The notes: generated from the letters alone by a model not told the origin. Positions 1-6,436 are shown, counted from the stretch's first letter. The stretch: DNA of 9,573 bases from Candidatus Moraniibacteriota bacterium (GCA_030592425.1 JAUVJK010000030.1:1-9573); one strand, 5' to 3'. A program made the numbers and translations.

Positions 1-275
1 ATAATAATGACCACGACATTCACCATAGGAATGAAAAGGAGAAAAAACCACCATCCAGACCGTCCTGCAATCTTGATCAGTTTATACGTATTATAAAATG
101 GGATCAATGCCGCCCATCCTTTGCGCCCAGCTTTTTCAAAGATCTTCCACCATGATATATAGATAAGGATAATGATCGAGAAGTAAAGAAAGAAGCCAAA
201 TGCAATACCGAGTCCGATCATCGCACCCAAAAAAGCAGCACAGCCAATGAAAAGAAAAAGAATGACGTAATCCAT
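1..275 (-). CDS. DUF5684-type small membrane protein, 3' end cut by window edge
   Basis: An open frame starts with ATG at 275-273 and stays open to position 1, giving 91 codons with the C-terminus missing. The product begins with MDYVILFLFIGCAAF and has a long hydrophobic stretch at about residues 3-41. The family signature follows (W-W-K-I-F, K-A-G, G-W, I-P-F-Y-N at about 42-62), then a second hydrophobic segment. This matches the DUF5684 family of polytopic membrane proteins, whose biochemical function I do not know. The gene is a paralogue of the next one (405-1082), and both share an identical 17-nt stretch (138-154 and 807-823) encoding the W-W-K-I-F core. No Shine-Dalgarno sequence is visible. 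The 129-bp gap to the neighbour contains that gene's terminator, so this copy is probably transcribed separately, although I could not pick out a promoter. Confidence 0.8.
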   Translation of the reverse strand, partial: MDYVILFLFIGCAAFLGAMIGLGIAFGFFLYFSIIILIYISWWKIFEKAGRKGWAALIPFYNTYKLIKIAGRSGWWFFLLFIPMVNVVVII

Positions 276-350
276 AACAATTTGTAAACTTAATAGATCA
301 TCATCATAGCATACATTATTATGACGACAACTGCTATAGGATCATTCTAT

Positions 351-387
351 GCAACAAAAACCACCACATCATAAGATATGGTGGTTT
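351..387 (-). terminator. Intrinsic terminator of the 405-1082 gene
   Basis: The perfect 9-bp inverted repeat AAACCACCA (358-366) / TGGTGGTTT (379-387) has a 12-nt loop that can add three further pairs (ATC/GAT). On the minus strand the stem is followed by a T-rich tract (TTTTTGTTG, 360-352). It lies 18 nt past the stop codon of the upstream DUF5684 gene, which is the expected place for rho-independent termination. Confidence 0.8.
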
Positions 388-404
388 ACTGTAAGATTTA
401 CAAA

Positions 405-1082
405 CTACTGCGCATCTGGCGGCGTTTGTTTTGGAACTTGTCCTGGTGCCTTCTGCTCTTGAGCTGGTGCAGGAGTTGGCGTCGGTGGTGTAGGATCTGA
501 TGGTTTCACCGCTACAACTGGCGCAGTATATTTCGCATCACCAAATGCAAGCATTAACGCAAAGATCGGATGCAAAAAGATAAGGCCTAGTGTATAACCG
601 ATCCCCTTACCAAATGCGAGACTGAGTTTATAATACATCATGATCGATACGACGAACCATGCAAGTCCAGCAATAAGGTTAAGGAAAGGAATAAAGAAAC
701 CGATCATGATCAACATGAGCAGTGGTGGCATGCCAACGATACCAAGCATAATGTAAACATTATAGAATGGGATAATTGATTTCCATCCTTCTTGTCCTGC
801 TTTTGTAAAGATCTTCCACCATGCAATAATCACTAAGACCAAAAATACGATTGCGATGATCCACGAAACAACCATCATACCAATAAAACCTGCTGCGACA
901 GCACCATCGAGTGGTGCGCCACCTCCATACAATTCTGGTGTTATTTCTGTTCCTACCTCATATTCGAACTCTGCGCCTAACTCATCAAACAATTCCGCTT
1001 GCAATTCATCAGTGAATTCTGGCGGAAGTTCATTGATCAGCTCTGGTATTATCTCTTCATAAAGCTCTGGTACTGGATCCAT
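405..1082 (-). CDS. DUF5684-family membrane protein with acidic N-terminal tetrad repeats
   Basis: This 225-aa protein has three visible parts. Residues 5-52 are a strongly acidic, strictly periodic repeat (separate entry). Residues 62-182 are the membrane region, with hydrophobic segments at about 66-87, 118-150 and 162-180. The DUF5684 signature (W-W-K-I-F-T-K-A-G ... G-W ... I-P-F-Y-N) sits at 88-108, right after the first segment. Residues 193-225 form a Pro/Ala/Gln-rich soluble tail rich in TP and AP pairs. By the positive-inside rule, the K90/K94/K101 side after the first segment should be cytoplasmic, placing the acidic repeat outside the cell; this is inferred. The function of the family is unknown to me. 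The start is the ATG at 1082, preceded by an A-rich leader without a Shine-Dalgarno sequence. The partial gene to the left is a paralogue that lacks the repeat and starts directly in the membrane part. Confidence 0.85.
   Translation of the reverse strand: MDPVPELYEEIIPELINELPPEFTDELQAELFDELGAEFEYEVGTEITPELYGGGAPLDGAVAAGFIGMMVVSWIIAIVFLVLVIIAWWKIFTKAGQEGWKSIIPFYNVYIMLGIVGMPPLLMLIMIGFFIPFLNLIAGLAWFVVSIMMYYKLSLAFGKGIGYTLGLIFLHPIFALMLAFGDAKYTAPVVAVKPSDPTPPTPTPAPAQEQKAPGQVPKQTPPDAQ
927..1070 (-). repeat. Protein-level tetrad repeat (E-phi-x-x, 12 units) within the DUF5684 gene
   Basis: Residues 6-53 of the 405-1082 product contain twelve consecutive tetrads of the form Glu-hydrophobic-x-x with no exception: Glu at 6, 10, 14 and so on to 50, and L, I, F or V at every following position. 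At a longer period the unit is an octad, usually opened by P, A or T (residues 5, 13, 21, 29, 37, 45), so the 144 bases correspond to 6 x 24 nt. The DNA copies have diverged strongly at third positions, so the pattern is clear only in the protein. This suggests an old, selectively maintained repeat rather than a recent slippage product. Confidence 0.8.
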
Positions 1083-1124
1083 ATTTTTTTATAAATTAAT
1101 TAAATATTACTTCAAACTAAACAT

Positions 1125-1146
1125 CGTTCATTTTTTTTCATGAACG
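1125..1146 (-). terminator. Possible weak terminator or attenuator hairpin
   Basis: A perfect 7-bp inverted repeat, CGTTCAT (1125-1131) / ATGAACG (1140-1146), encloses an 8-nt loop that is A-rich on the minus strand. It lies 67 nt downstream of the 1213-1488 gene and about 43 nt upstream of the 405-1082 start. The run after the stem on the minus strand is only moderately T-rich (ATGTTTAGTTTG). It may be a weak terminator, or a leader hairpin of the next gene. Confidence 0.3.
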
Positions 1147-1212
1147 CAAAATGTCGTGCATTCCTTCAATTTGAATTATTTCTGATAAATACCTTTGAAT
1201 ACCTTCTGTTGC

Positions 1213-1488
1213 CTACACTTTGATCATACTGCGATTACCGTACGCACTACTACCATAAGATGCAATGTCCGCTAAAAGCATCAATCCAAGCCAGAACCAA
1301 TCCCATCCACTCAGACCACCAGGACTCACAATGATATACATAAGTGTTGTCCACGGCACAAAAATAATACCTAACAGTGGCCAAATGATATTATCAAATG
1401 CAGCATTGAAGCGTGTCGTATCAAAGAGCCAAAAGAAGAACATCGCAACACGTGGGCCAAAGATCAAAAGAATAAAAAATAAACACAT
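1213..1488 (-). CDS. Small polytopic membrane protein, function unknown
   Basis: A 91-aa very hydrophobic protein with segments at about 2-22, 34-54 and 62-79, and a short polar C-terminus (SAYGNRSMIKV). The order of motifs (G-P-R-V near residue 11, W-L-F-D at about 20-23, W-P-L-L-G at 36-40, P-W-T-T-L at 45-49) resembles small uncharacterised membrane proteins I associate with Patescibacteria and Actinobacteria. That similarity is from memory and no function is known to me. The start ATG at 1488 is preceded by an AT-rich stretch without a Shine-Dalgarno sequence. It is 110 bp downstream of ruvX with a probable terminator hairpin between them, so it is likely a separate unit. The plus-strand frame over the same bases is a shadow. 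Confidence 0.75.
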   Translation of the reverse strand: MCLFFILLIFGPRVAMFFFWLFDTTRFNAAFDNIIWPLLGIIFVPWTTLMYIIVSPGGLSGWDWFWLGLMLLADIASYGSSAYGNRSMIKV

Positions 1489-1539
1489 AGGAAAAAATGA
1501 TTAATTATTAATGATGAATGCTAAATTAAAAGCCAAAAT

Positions 1540-1577
1540 AATTGCTTATGCAAATAATTAGAGTTAAATAAGCAATT
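1540..1577 (-). terminator. Probable terminator of the ruvX operon
   Basis: A perfect 10-bp inverted repeat, AATTGCTTAT (1540-1549) / ATAAGCAATT (1568-1577), with an 18-nt loop lies 21 nt past the ruvX stop. On the minus strand it is followed by ATTTTGG, a short T-run. The stem is AT-rich and the loop is long, so termination may be only partial. Confidence 0.45.
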
Positions 1578-1598
1578 CCATAATATAATTTTACACCT

Positions 1599-2000
1599 TT
1601 ACAGTATAGTTGTCGAATGGGTATCTAGATATGATTGCAAGATCACGCGCGCTGCCTCCGCATCATCATCCATAGTCTTCTTGCCTGCAGTTCGTAAATT
1701 TTCTTGTGCAGATTTCGTAGAGAAAAGCTCACTTGCAAAGATCACCTTTTTTCCTGTGCGTGTTTCGATCTCTTGTGCAAATTTTTCTATCGAAGATCTA
1801 TTTTGTGCAAATTGATCATGCTGCGGTTTTCCGATAATGATCATTGTAACATCATATTCAGCAATGAGATCACCGAGCAGATCAAAAAAGCGATTATCAT
1901 TCATGATGATAGTATGCGCAAATGCAATTCTTGTCTCACTATCAGCAAGTGCAACACCAATCTTTTTTTCGCCCCAATCAAGAGCAAGGTAATGTGTCAT
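1599..2000 (-). CDS. ruvX: RuvX/YqgF family nuclease (Holliday junction resolvase-like, pre-16S rRNA nuclease)
   Basis: The 133-aa length is typical of this RNase H-fold family. Acidic positions match the conserved catalytic set: Asp8 in ALDWGEKKIG (canonical D-x-G-x-x-x-I-G), Glu91 in ASELFST (canonical D-E-R-x-T/S, here with S-E-L-F), and Asp113 in the D-A-E-A-A-R-V-I-L stretch (canonical D-x-x-A-A-x-x-I-L). The family acts in the cytoplasm; the E. coli member matures the 5' end of 16S rRNA, and a role on branched DNA has also been proposed. Here the usual Arg after Glu is Leu92, a small departure. The gene follows the alpha/beta-hydrolase gene by 62 bp with no terminator between, so the two are likely co-transcribed. 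No strong Shine-Dalgarno sequence precedes the ATG (CATATG context). The plus-strand frame across it is an overlap artefact. Confidence 0.92.
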   Translation of the reverse strand: MTHYLALDWGEKKIGVALADSETRIAFAHTIIMNDNRFFDLLGDLIAEYDVTMIIIGKPQHDQFAQNRSSIEKFAQEIETRTGKKVIFASELFSTKSAQENLRTAGKKTMDDDAEAARVILQSYLDTHSTTIL

Positions 2001-2062
2001 ATGATCTCAGTTCATTTTATGAAAATCTCAATGCCACGACGAATAAACTCTCTTACATATCA

Positions 2063-3733
2063 TCAACTTCCACGAGAAAAAGTTTTTAATCGATTGATCG
2101 TTTCTTCATCCCAGCCTTGTGGATCAGTCAATTCAACCCATGAATCAATGTAATGTTCTGGTGCATAGTTATGCCCATAGCCTAACGGCGCAGCCGATAC
2201 CGAAACGATCAAATCAAATGCGATCTGAAAGAATGTTACAATAGGATGCCACGAAAGCATTGGCGATACATCATCAGCACGAGGATCTTTCAACCACTGA
2301 GGACTGTGCAAGAAAAGTGACGAGGAGAAGAAAACCATCGGATCGCTCGAGTACTGTAAATAGATCAGACGCATACCCCTCCAATCTGTCCTGTAGTTAG
2401 CAAGATTGTTCTGTGCTGATGTGAAGCGCACCAAAGAGCCATCCTCATATGTTGGCAACCAATATGGCGAATCCTCATTGCGATCATCAACCAATTCTTT
2501 ATGTGTCTGATTGACAAATGGTGGCCCAGTCCACAAAGCGCCATCGATCGGATCATACATGATCTGATGAAGTTTTGCTGATTGTTCCGAACCAAATGAA
2601 CCAAGAGAGATCCCAAACAAATAGAGTTCTGGCCGTGACTCTTGCGGCAAAGTCGTCCAATATTTGTACACTTTTTCAAACAACGCTTTTGCAGAAAGGC
2701 CCGCTTTATCTGGATGGAATACCAGAGTTGCCTGTGAAGAGAGATAAGAATATTGCATAGAGACATTTGCACTGTCACCACCATGCAGATACTCAAGGGT
2801 GTCCATCGCATACGGATCCATCCATCCCGTTCCTGTCGGTGTTGTAACGATCAGCACCGAACGATCAAATGCACCGACACGTAACATCTCATCAAATACA
2901 AGTTGTGCACGTTCCTCATAAGAATCAGCTGACTGCAACCCAGCATATACACGAATTGGTTCTTTTGCATCCTTACCAGTAAACGTTGCTATTTCCTCTG
3001 CACTCGGTCCGACAGAGACAAAGTTACGTCCTGCTTTACCAAGTGTATCCCATGCGATAAGTGAGTCTTGGCTTCCTACTTTCATCGGATCTATTGGCTG
3101 TGTAACGCCGTCATCCGTCAAATTATTCGCTTGTCCCGCTGATTGGTCAACAAAGTCATACATATTACTAACGAATACTCCCGTAATCATAACGATAAGG
3201 AGGATCAACGCAGAAATGAACCCTGCTACGCGCGAAATGCGTCGAGGCACAACATTATGCGATTTATTCATCAACCATCGAAACCATCGCCTAGTGAGTC
3301 GTCCCAAGGCAATGAGAAGAATAGCCACGATCAAAGCAGTAAAGAGAACAATAAAGACAAAGTGATACCCTTCCATGATCGGTTGATCCATCACGGAGAG
3401 GATCGAATTTTGCCACATACGCCAGTTGAAGATCGCATAGGCAATGATAAAAAATCCGATAATGTGAAGTGTACCACACGTCCATTTTTGATGCTTTTGA
3501 TTAAACTCATGCAGTTCAAAATAACGCCAGAGTTTCAAACCTCCAATACCCATGCCATAGCCTACAGCAAACACGAGACCCGCTAGGAGACCCTGCAAGA
3601 TCGGCGGTCGTGGTAAAAGTGACGGCGTCATCGAAAATGCAAAAAGGATCACCCCTATAAACAGACCCACATGTGAAAATTGTTGCCAATAGCGTTGTAG
3701 CCACACTCCAATTTTTCTAAAGAATTTTTTCAT
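2063..3733 (-). CDS. Membrane-anchored alpha/beta hydrolase (COG4425; Abhydrolase_9_N + Abhydrolase_9)
   Basis: A 556-aa protein in two parts. Residues 1-190 hold about five hydrophobic segments (roughly 21-38, 43-62, 86-103, 122-145, 170-190), including the diagnostic F-S-M-T-P-S-L-L-P-R-P-P-I-L-Q-G block at 33-48 of the PF15420 N-terminal domain. The remainder matches PF10081. The nucleophile elbow G-I-S-L-G places Ser376 as nucleophile, followed by G-S-F-G-S. Other conserved family blocks are W-T-G-P-P-F at 401-406, the Q-Y-S-S-D-P block with Asp464, and G-Y-G-H-N-Y with His521 near the end. The Ser/Asp/His triad is therefore plausible. The substrate is unknown; a lipid or ester substrate at the membrane is an inference. 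It is 9 bp downstream of the AbrB-like gene and 62 bp upstream of ruvX, consistent with an operon. The ATG at 3733 has an AT-rich, Shine-Dalgarno-less leader. Confidence 0.92.
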   Translation of the reverse strand: MKKFFRKIGVWLQRYWQQFSHVGLFIGVILFAFSMTPSLLPRPPILQGLLAGLVFAVGYGMGIGGLKLWRYFELHEFNQKHQKWTCGTLHIIGFFIIAYAIFNWRMWQNSILSVMDQPIMEGYHFVFIVLFTALIVAILLIALGRLTRRWFRWLMNKSHNVVPRRISRVAGFISALILLIVMITGVFVSNMYDFVDQSAGQANNLTDDGVTQPIDPMKVGSQDSLIAWDTLGKAGRNFVSVGPSAEEIATFTGKDAKEPIRVYAGLQSADSYEERAQLVFDEMLRVGAFDRSVLIVTTPTGTGWMDPYAMDTLEYLHGGDSANVSMQYSYLSSQATLVFHPDKAGLSAKALFEKVYKYWTTLPQESRPELYLFGISLGSFGSEQSAKLHQIMYDPIDGALWTGPPFVNQTHKELVDDRNEDSPYWLPTYEDGSLVRFTSAQNNLANYRTDWRGMRLIYLQYSSDPMVFFSSSLFLHSPQWLKDPRADDVSPMLSWHPIVTFFQIAFDLIVSVSAAPLGYGHNYAPEHYIDSWVELTDPQGWDEETINRLKTFSRGS

Positions 3734-3742
3734 ATAAATATC

Positions 3743-3919
3743 TTACTTCTTCCAATCCTCAATAATGATCTTGCTACCAGACCGTCGCACAGTCAGCTTC
3801 TGCTTATCACGCCATCTAAGATCTCGCATAGCTTCGATCGGCAATGTAATAGTATAACTCCCTCTTTTCGTTTTTGACAACTTTCGCACATCTCGCTCAT
3901 TTAATTTTCTTCGTGCCAT
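3743..3919 (-). CDS. Small AbrB/MazE/SpoVT-like DNA-binding protein
   Basis: A 58-aa basic protein running from ATG at 3919 to TAA at 3743. After a Lys/Arg-rich start (MARRKLNERD) comes a short swapped-hairpin AbrB pattern: L-S-K-T-K-R-G-S-Y-T-I-T-L-P at 14-27 (strand plus the typical Thr-hydrophobic-Pro turn), I-E-A-M-R-D-L-R-W at 28-36, then K-L-T-V-R-R-S-G-S-K-I-I-I-E at 41-54 for the second beta pair. Such proteins dimerise and bind short palindromes, often in their own promoter; many are antitoxins. No toxin gene is adjacent: the next gene, 9 bp downstream, is the membrane alpha/beta hydrolase. A promoter and palindrome cluster sits just upstream (3971-4046), so autoregulation of this operon is likely. 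The fold assignment is by pattern only. The start context is CATATGG without a Shine-Dalgarno sequence. Confidence 0.78.
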   Translation of the reverse strand: MARRKLNERDVRKLSKTKRGSYTITLPIEAMRDLRWRDKQKLTVRRSGSKIIIEDWKK

Positions 3920-3970
3920 ATGTTTACTTGTCTCGCCATAGCACAGTATGCGTCGGCGAATGTTAAAAAA

Positions 3971-4008
3971 TTAATCACGTGATTAATCACCTAATTAATT
4001 AGGTGATT
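3971..4008. promoter_or_regulatory. Double palindrome with four AATCAC half-sites; candidate AbrB-like operator and/or terminator
   Basis: Two perfect palindromes share two bases. One is TTAATCAC/GTGATTAA at 3971-3986. The other, at 3985-4008, has arms AATCACCTAA and TTAGGTGATT around TTAA. Together they present AATCAC half-sites at 3973 and 3985 and inverted copies at 3979 and 4003. The cluster begins a few bases downstream of the expected transcription start of the AbrB-like operon, a classic repressor position. T-runs flank both sides (3965-3970 read on minus, 4010-4015 read on plus), so the same DNA could also act as a bidirectional terminator for read-through from the sulfatase gene. Confidence 0.55.
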
Positions 4009-4017
4009 CTTTTTTCC

Positions 4018-4046
4018 ATTGTACATCGCACCTTCTTTGTGCGCAA
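4018..4046 (-). promoter_or_regulatory. Candidate sigma-70 promoter of the AbrB-like/hydrolase/ruvX operon
   Basis: On the minus strand TTGCGC (4046-4041) and TACAAT (4023-4018) are separated by exactly 17 bp. The -10 matches consensus at 5 of 6 positions and the -35 at 3 of 6, including TTG. Transcription would start near 4011, immediately before the palindrome cluster, giving a leader of about 90 nt to the ATG at 3919. Confidence 0.5.
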
Positions 4047-4092
4047 ATTTTTCATTGCCATAAATATAAGATAACTCTACATAATGAAAGTG

Positions 4093-4114
4093 TACCCTGT
4101 TGCATAACAGGGTA
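4093..4114 (-). terminator. Hairpin downstream of the sulfatase gene
   Basis: A perfect 9-bp inverted repeat, TACCCTGTT / AACAGGGTA, has a GCAT tetraloop. It is GC-richer than its surroundings and 58 nt past the sulfatase stop. The minus-strand tail (CACTTTCATT) is a poor T-tract, so it may be an mRNA 3'-end stabiliser or a weak terminator. Confidence 0.4.
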
Positions 4115-4124
4115 GAAATTTGAC

Positions 4125-4147
4125 CTACCTCATCGGCAGACAGGTAG
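4125..4147. repeat. Short imperfect palindrome next to the sulfatase stop
   Basis: CTACCT (4125-4130) and AGGTAG (4142-4147) flank an 11-nt centre that contains CGGCAGAC. The composition (ACCT...CGGCAGACAGGT) resembles short intergenic palindromic repeats I associate with Parcubacteria genomes; this is a recollection, not a match that could be checked here. There is only one copy in this window. Confidence 0.35.
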
Positions 4148-4171
4148 TTCTATTTGAGTTTCTCCTAATGA

Positions 4172-6076
4172 TTATGGTGTCACGATATTGAACCAGAAGT
4201 CATATTGATCAAAGAGGCCCATAAATTCCTTAAAACTTTCTTGATCTCCCTCAAGTGTAATATTACCTTTTTCGATCAGCGAGAAGACCGACGATTGCTT
4301 AAACATAAGAGCATTGAGTTGTGTGCGTGTCAATGTGAGCGTAGCATCTACATCATTCACGGAACGATCTTTATATGAATGCAAAACACCATTTTCAATA
4401 ACATGTGTATATTTCTCTCCTGTATCACTAAAGATGAAATTAAATGACCATTCTTTACCACGCGCCTTTGTGCCATTGAACGCAATTGCAAACGCATCAA
4501 AGATCATCTCTGTATTCATCGCCGCAAACATGTCTTCGGATGCTGTATTTGGCGCTGACACGTTCACAACACCCTCACGTAATTCCTTTGCACCCGAGAG
4601 ATAAAAATTACGCCATGGGCCGGATTCTGACTGATAACCAAGCTGTTCTAATGTGTCTGCTTGTAGATTCTTCGCTTCTTCATTATCTGGTTCAGCAAAG
4701 ACAACATGATTAACAACCTGTGCTACCCAACGATATTCTCCTTTTTCAAAATTTTCTTTTGCTTTTTTAAGTACGCTCTGAGCGCCACCCATAAACTCCA
4801 CATATTTTACAGATGCCTCCTCTGGTGGAAGCTGATGCAACGTTGCTGGATTACCATCAAAATATCCCAGATACTTATTATAAACTGCTTTGACGTTATG
4901 ATTCACACTACCGTAATAACCACGATTATACCATGCCTTTGACAGTTCATCTGGAAGTTCTATCATTTCAGCGATCTCATGCATCGTCGCACCGTGATTT
5001 GCCAGACGAAGTGTCTCATCATGGAGATACTTATACATATCACGTTGTTTCTTGAGGAAATCAATACATTCCTCTTTACCCCATGTCGGCCAGTGATGTG
5101 ATGCAAAGATCATCTCTGCATCTGCACCAAAAAGGTCGATTGTCTCATCAATATAGCGTGACCATGCATTCGCATCACGCACTTGTGCGCCACGCAGAGT
5201 ATAAAGATTGTGTAGTGTATGCGTACAGTTCTCCGCCATGCACAGTGCTTTCATTTGTGGGAAGTAGAAGTTCATTTCCGTTGGTGCTTCTGTCCCTGGC
5301 GTAAATTGAAAAATGATCTCCACACCATCGATATTCATCTTTGTACCTGTTTCCTTGATGATGTCTGTTGGTGCAATCACAGAGATAGAACCATTTGATG
5401 TTGATTTACCAAGACCACCATCAATGCCACCTTTTTCATCCTTTGGGAGCAGATTGCCATACATATAGGTCGCGCGACGACTCATCGCAGTACCCGCCAT
5501 GATATTTTCACTCACTGCTTCTTCCATAAAGCCTTCTGAAGCAATGATCTTAATTTTGCCATTTTCCACATCTTCCACAGATGCAACACCTTTCACACCA
5601 CCAAAGTGATCAACGTGTGAATGCGTATAGATCACGGCAACAACTGGCCTTTCTTTGACATGTTTATAAAGGAGATCAAGTGATGCCTTTGCCGTTTCTG
5701 CACTTACGAGAGGGTCAACAACGATATATCCATTATCCGTCTCGATGAAGCTGATCACAGAGAGATCATGACCACGCACTTGATAAATATGATCTGTCAC
5801 TTTGAATAAACCGTGCTCCATATTGAGGCGCGCATTACGCCAAAGACTCGGATGCGCCGTTGCTGGCGCGTCCTGAGCATCCAAAAAACCATACTGTGTC
5901 ATATCCCACACGACCTTTCCATCTGCATCTCGGATAATCGGTTCCTCCATTGATGCGATAAAGCCCTTGGAAGCGTTCTCAAAATCCTGTTTGTCATCCC
6001 AATTGAGTACTGCAGGGTCTTTGAGTGCATCATTAAGTTCTTTTGTACTATTAGTCGCATCTTTCCGCAAATCCAT
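4172..6076 (-). CDS. SdsA1-type alkyl sulfatase (metallo-beta-lactamase fold), class III
   Basis: A 634-aa protein, full length for the family. The N-terminal region has the family F-E-N-A-S-K-G-F-I-A stretch at 32-41. A metallo-beta-lactamase domain follows with T-H-S-H-V-D-H-F-G-G at 151-160 (His152, His154, Asp156, His157), Glu263 in G-T-E-A-P-T-E, Glu282 in A-E-N-C-T-H, and His327 in S-H-H-W-P. These correspond to the two-zinc ligand set of Pseudomonas SdsA1. An alpha-helical dimerisation region lies at about 370-500 and a C-terminal SCP2-like lid domain at about 505-634. The family hydrolyses primary alkyl sulfates such as dodecyl sulfate to alcohol plus sulfate. Unlike secreted SdsA1 there is no signal peptide (the start is MDLRKDATNS), so a cytoplasmic location is inferred. 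The gene appears to be a single transcription unit. The ATG at 6076 has an A/T-only leader without a Shine-Dalgarno sequence. Confidence 0.95.
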   Translation of the reverse strand: MDLRKDATNSTKELNDALKDPAVLNWDDKQDFENASKGFIASMEEPIIRDADGKVVWDMTQYGFLDAQDAPATAHPSLWRNARLNMEHGLFKVTDHIYQVRGHDLSVISFIETDNGYIVVDPLVSAETAKASLDLLYKHVKERPVVAVIYTHSHVDHFGGVKGVASVEDVENGKIKIIASEGFMEEAVSENIMAGTAMSRRATYMYGNLLPKDEKGGIDGGLGKSTSNGSISVIAPTDIIKETGTKMNIDGVEIIFQFTPGTEAPTEMNFYFPQMKALCMAENCTHTLHNLYTLRGAQVRDANAWSRYIDETIDLFGADAEMIFASHHWPTWGKEECIDFLKKQRDMYKYLHDETLRLANHGATMHEIAEMIELPDELSKAWYNRGYYGSVNHNVKAVYNKYLGYFDGNPATLHQLPPEEASVKYVEFMGGAQSVLKKAKENFEKGEYRWVAQVVNHVVFAEPDNEEAKNLQADTLEQLGYQSESGPWRNFYLSGAKELREGVVNVSAPNTASEDMFAAMNTEMIFDAFAIAFNGTKARGKEWSFNFIFSDTGEKYTHVIENGVLHSYKDRSVNDVDATLTLTRTQLNALMFKQSSVFSLIEKGNITLEGDQESFKEFMGLFDQYDFWFNIVTP

Positions 6077-6140
6077 ATATTTTTTATTAATAATTACACA
6101 TTTTTTATTTATAAGAGAAAAACGCTATGCCCTTTAACCA

Positions 6141-6149
6141 ATAATAGCA
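6141..6149 (-). promoter_or_regulatory. Possible extended -10 promoter for the sulfatase gene
   Basis: On the minus strand the string TGCTATTAT is an extended -10 (TG-n-TATTAT, 5 of 6 matches to the -10 consensus). No convincing -35 lies 17 bp upstream. The start would be near 6134, giving a leader of about 58 nt to the ATG at 6076. Confidence 0.3.
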
Positions 6150-6193
6150 CATCAATGGCGAGGTAAAAGCTAAGACATCGACACAACATTGTT

Positions 6194-6313
6194 TTATGCA
6201 ATCCACTGATGCCATAGCGTAAATATTTTCTGCACTTCTCCACCTGCAATCACACAATAAACAATGTAAATGATCACACTAAGTACTACAATTCCTTGTA
6301 TACGTGATATCAT
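6194..6313 (-). CDS. Possible 39-aa single-pass membrane peptide
   Basis: The frame from ATG at 6313 to TAA at 6194 encodes a 39-aa peptide. It has a short basic start (MISRIQG), one hydrophobic segment at about 8-24 (I-V-V-L-S-V-I-I-Y-I-V-Y-C-V-I-A-G) and an amphipathic tail ending in HQWIA. The basic N-terminus and single helix suit a small inner-membrane peptide with N-in topology. An AGAGGTG motif (Shine-Dalgarno-like) is upstream but about 16 nt from the ATG, longer than ideal. It lies 117 bp upstream of the sulfatase gene on the same strand, so co-transcription is possible. I recognise no family. Short length and lack of a homology check keep this tentative. Confidence 0.4.
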   Translation of the reverse strand: MISRIQGIVVLSVIIYIVYCVIAGGEVQKIFTLWHQWIA

Positions 6314-6402
6314 TTTTCTTTGGCAACATCACCTCTCTGCAAGCTTCCGCTGATTTGCAATGATAAGAATACACATAATCATTCTTTTATTTTCTTTTCT
6401 TC

Positions 6403-6411
6403 ATCATACCA
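6403..6411 (-). promoter_or_regulatory. Possible extended -10 promoter for the 6194-6313 peptide
   Basis: The minus strand reads TGGTATGAT, an extended -10 (TG-n-TATGAT, 5 of 6). The -35 region (GGTTGC, 17 bp upstream) is weak. It would transcribe away from the plus-strand promoter at 6437-6465, making 6403-6465 a divergent promoter region. Confidence 0.3.
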
Positions 6412-6436
6412 CATCCAATGATAGAGCAACCTTTAA

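Noticed and set aside
856..1062. Plus-strand Ser/Asn-rich 68-aa frame
   Set aside because: It is the antisense of the DUF5684 tetrad repeat; its low-complexity Ser/Asn pattern is the mirror of the Glu-hydrophobic codons, and it has no ribosome binding site.
1704..2153. Plus-strand 149-aa Cys-containing frame
   Set aside because: It overlaps ruvX and the hydrolase gene antisense; both of those show family motifs, so this is a shadow.
2365..2811. Minus-strand 148-aa frame and the plus-strand frames at 2575-2760 and 3143-3586
   Set aside because: All lie inside the well-supported alpha/beta-hydrolase gene in other frames and show no domain pattern.
6359..6400. AATGAT/ATCATT hairpin with a T-rich tail, terminator-like on the plus strand
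   Set aside because: The stem is only 6 AT-rich pairs with a 13-nt loop, and no plus-strand gene lies upstream to terminate.
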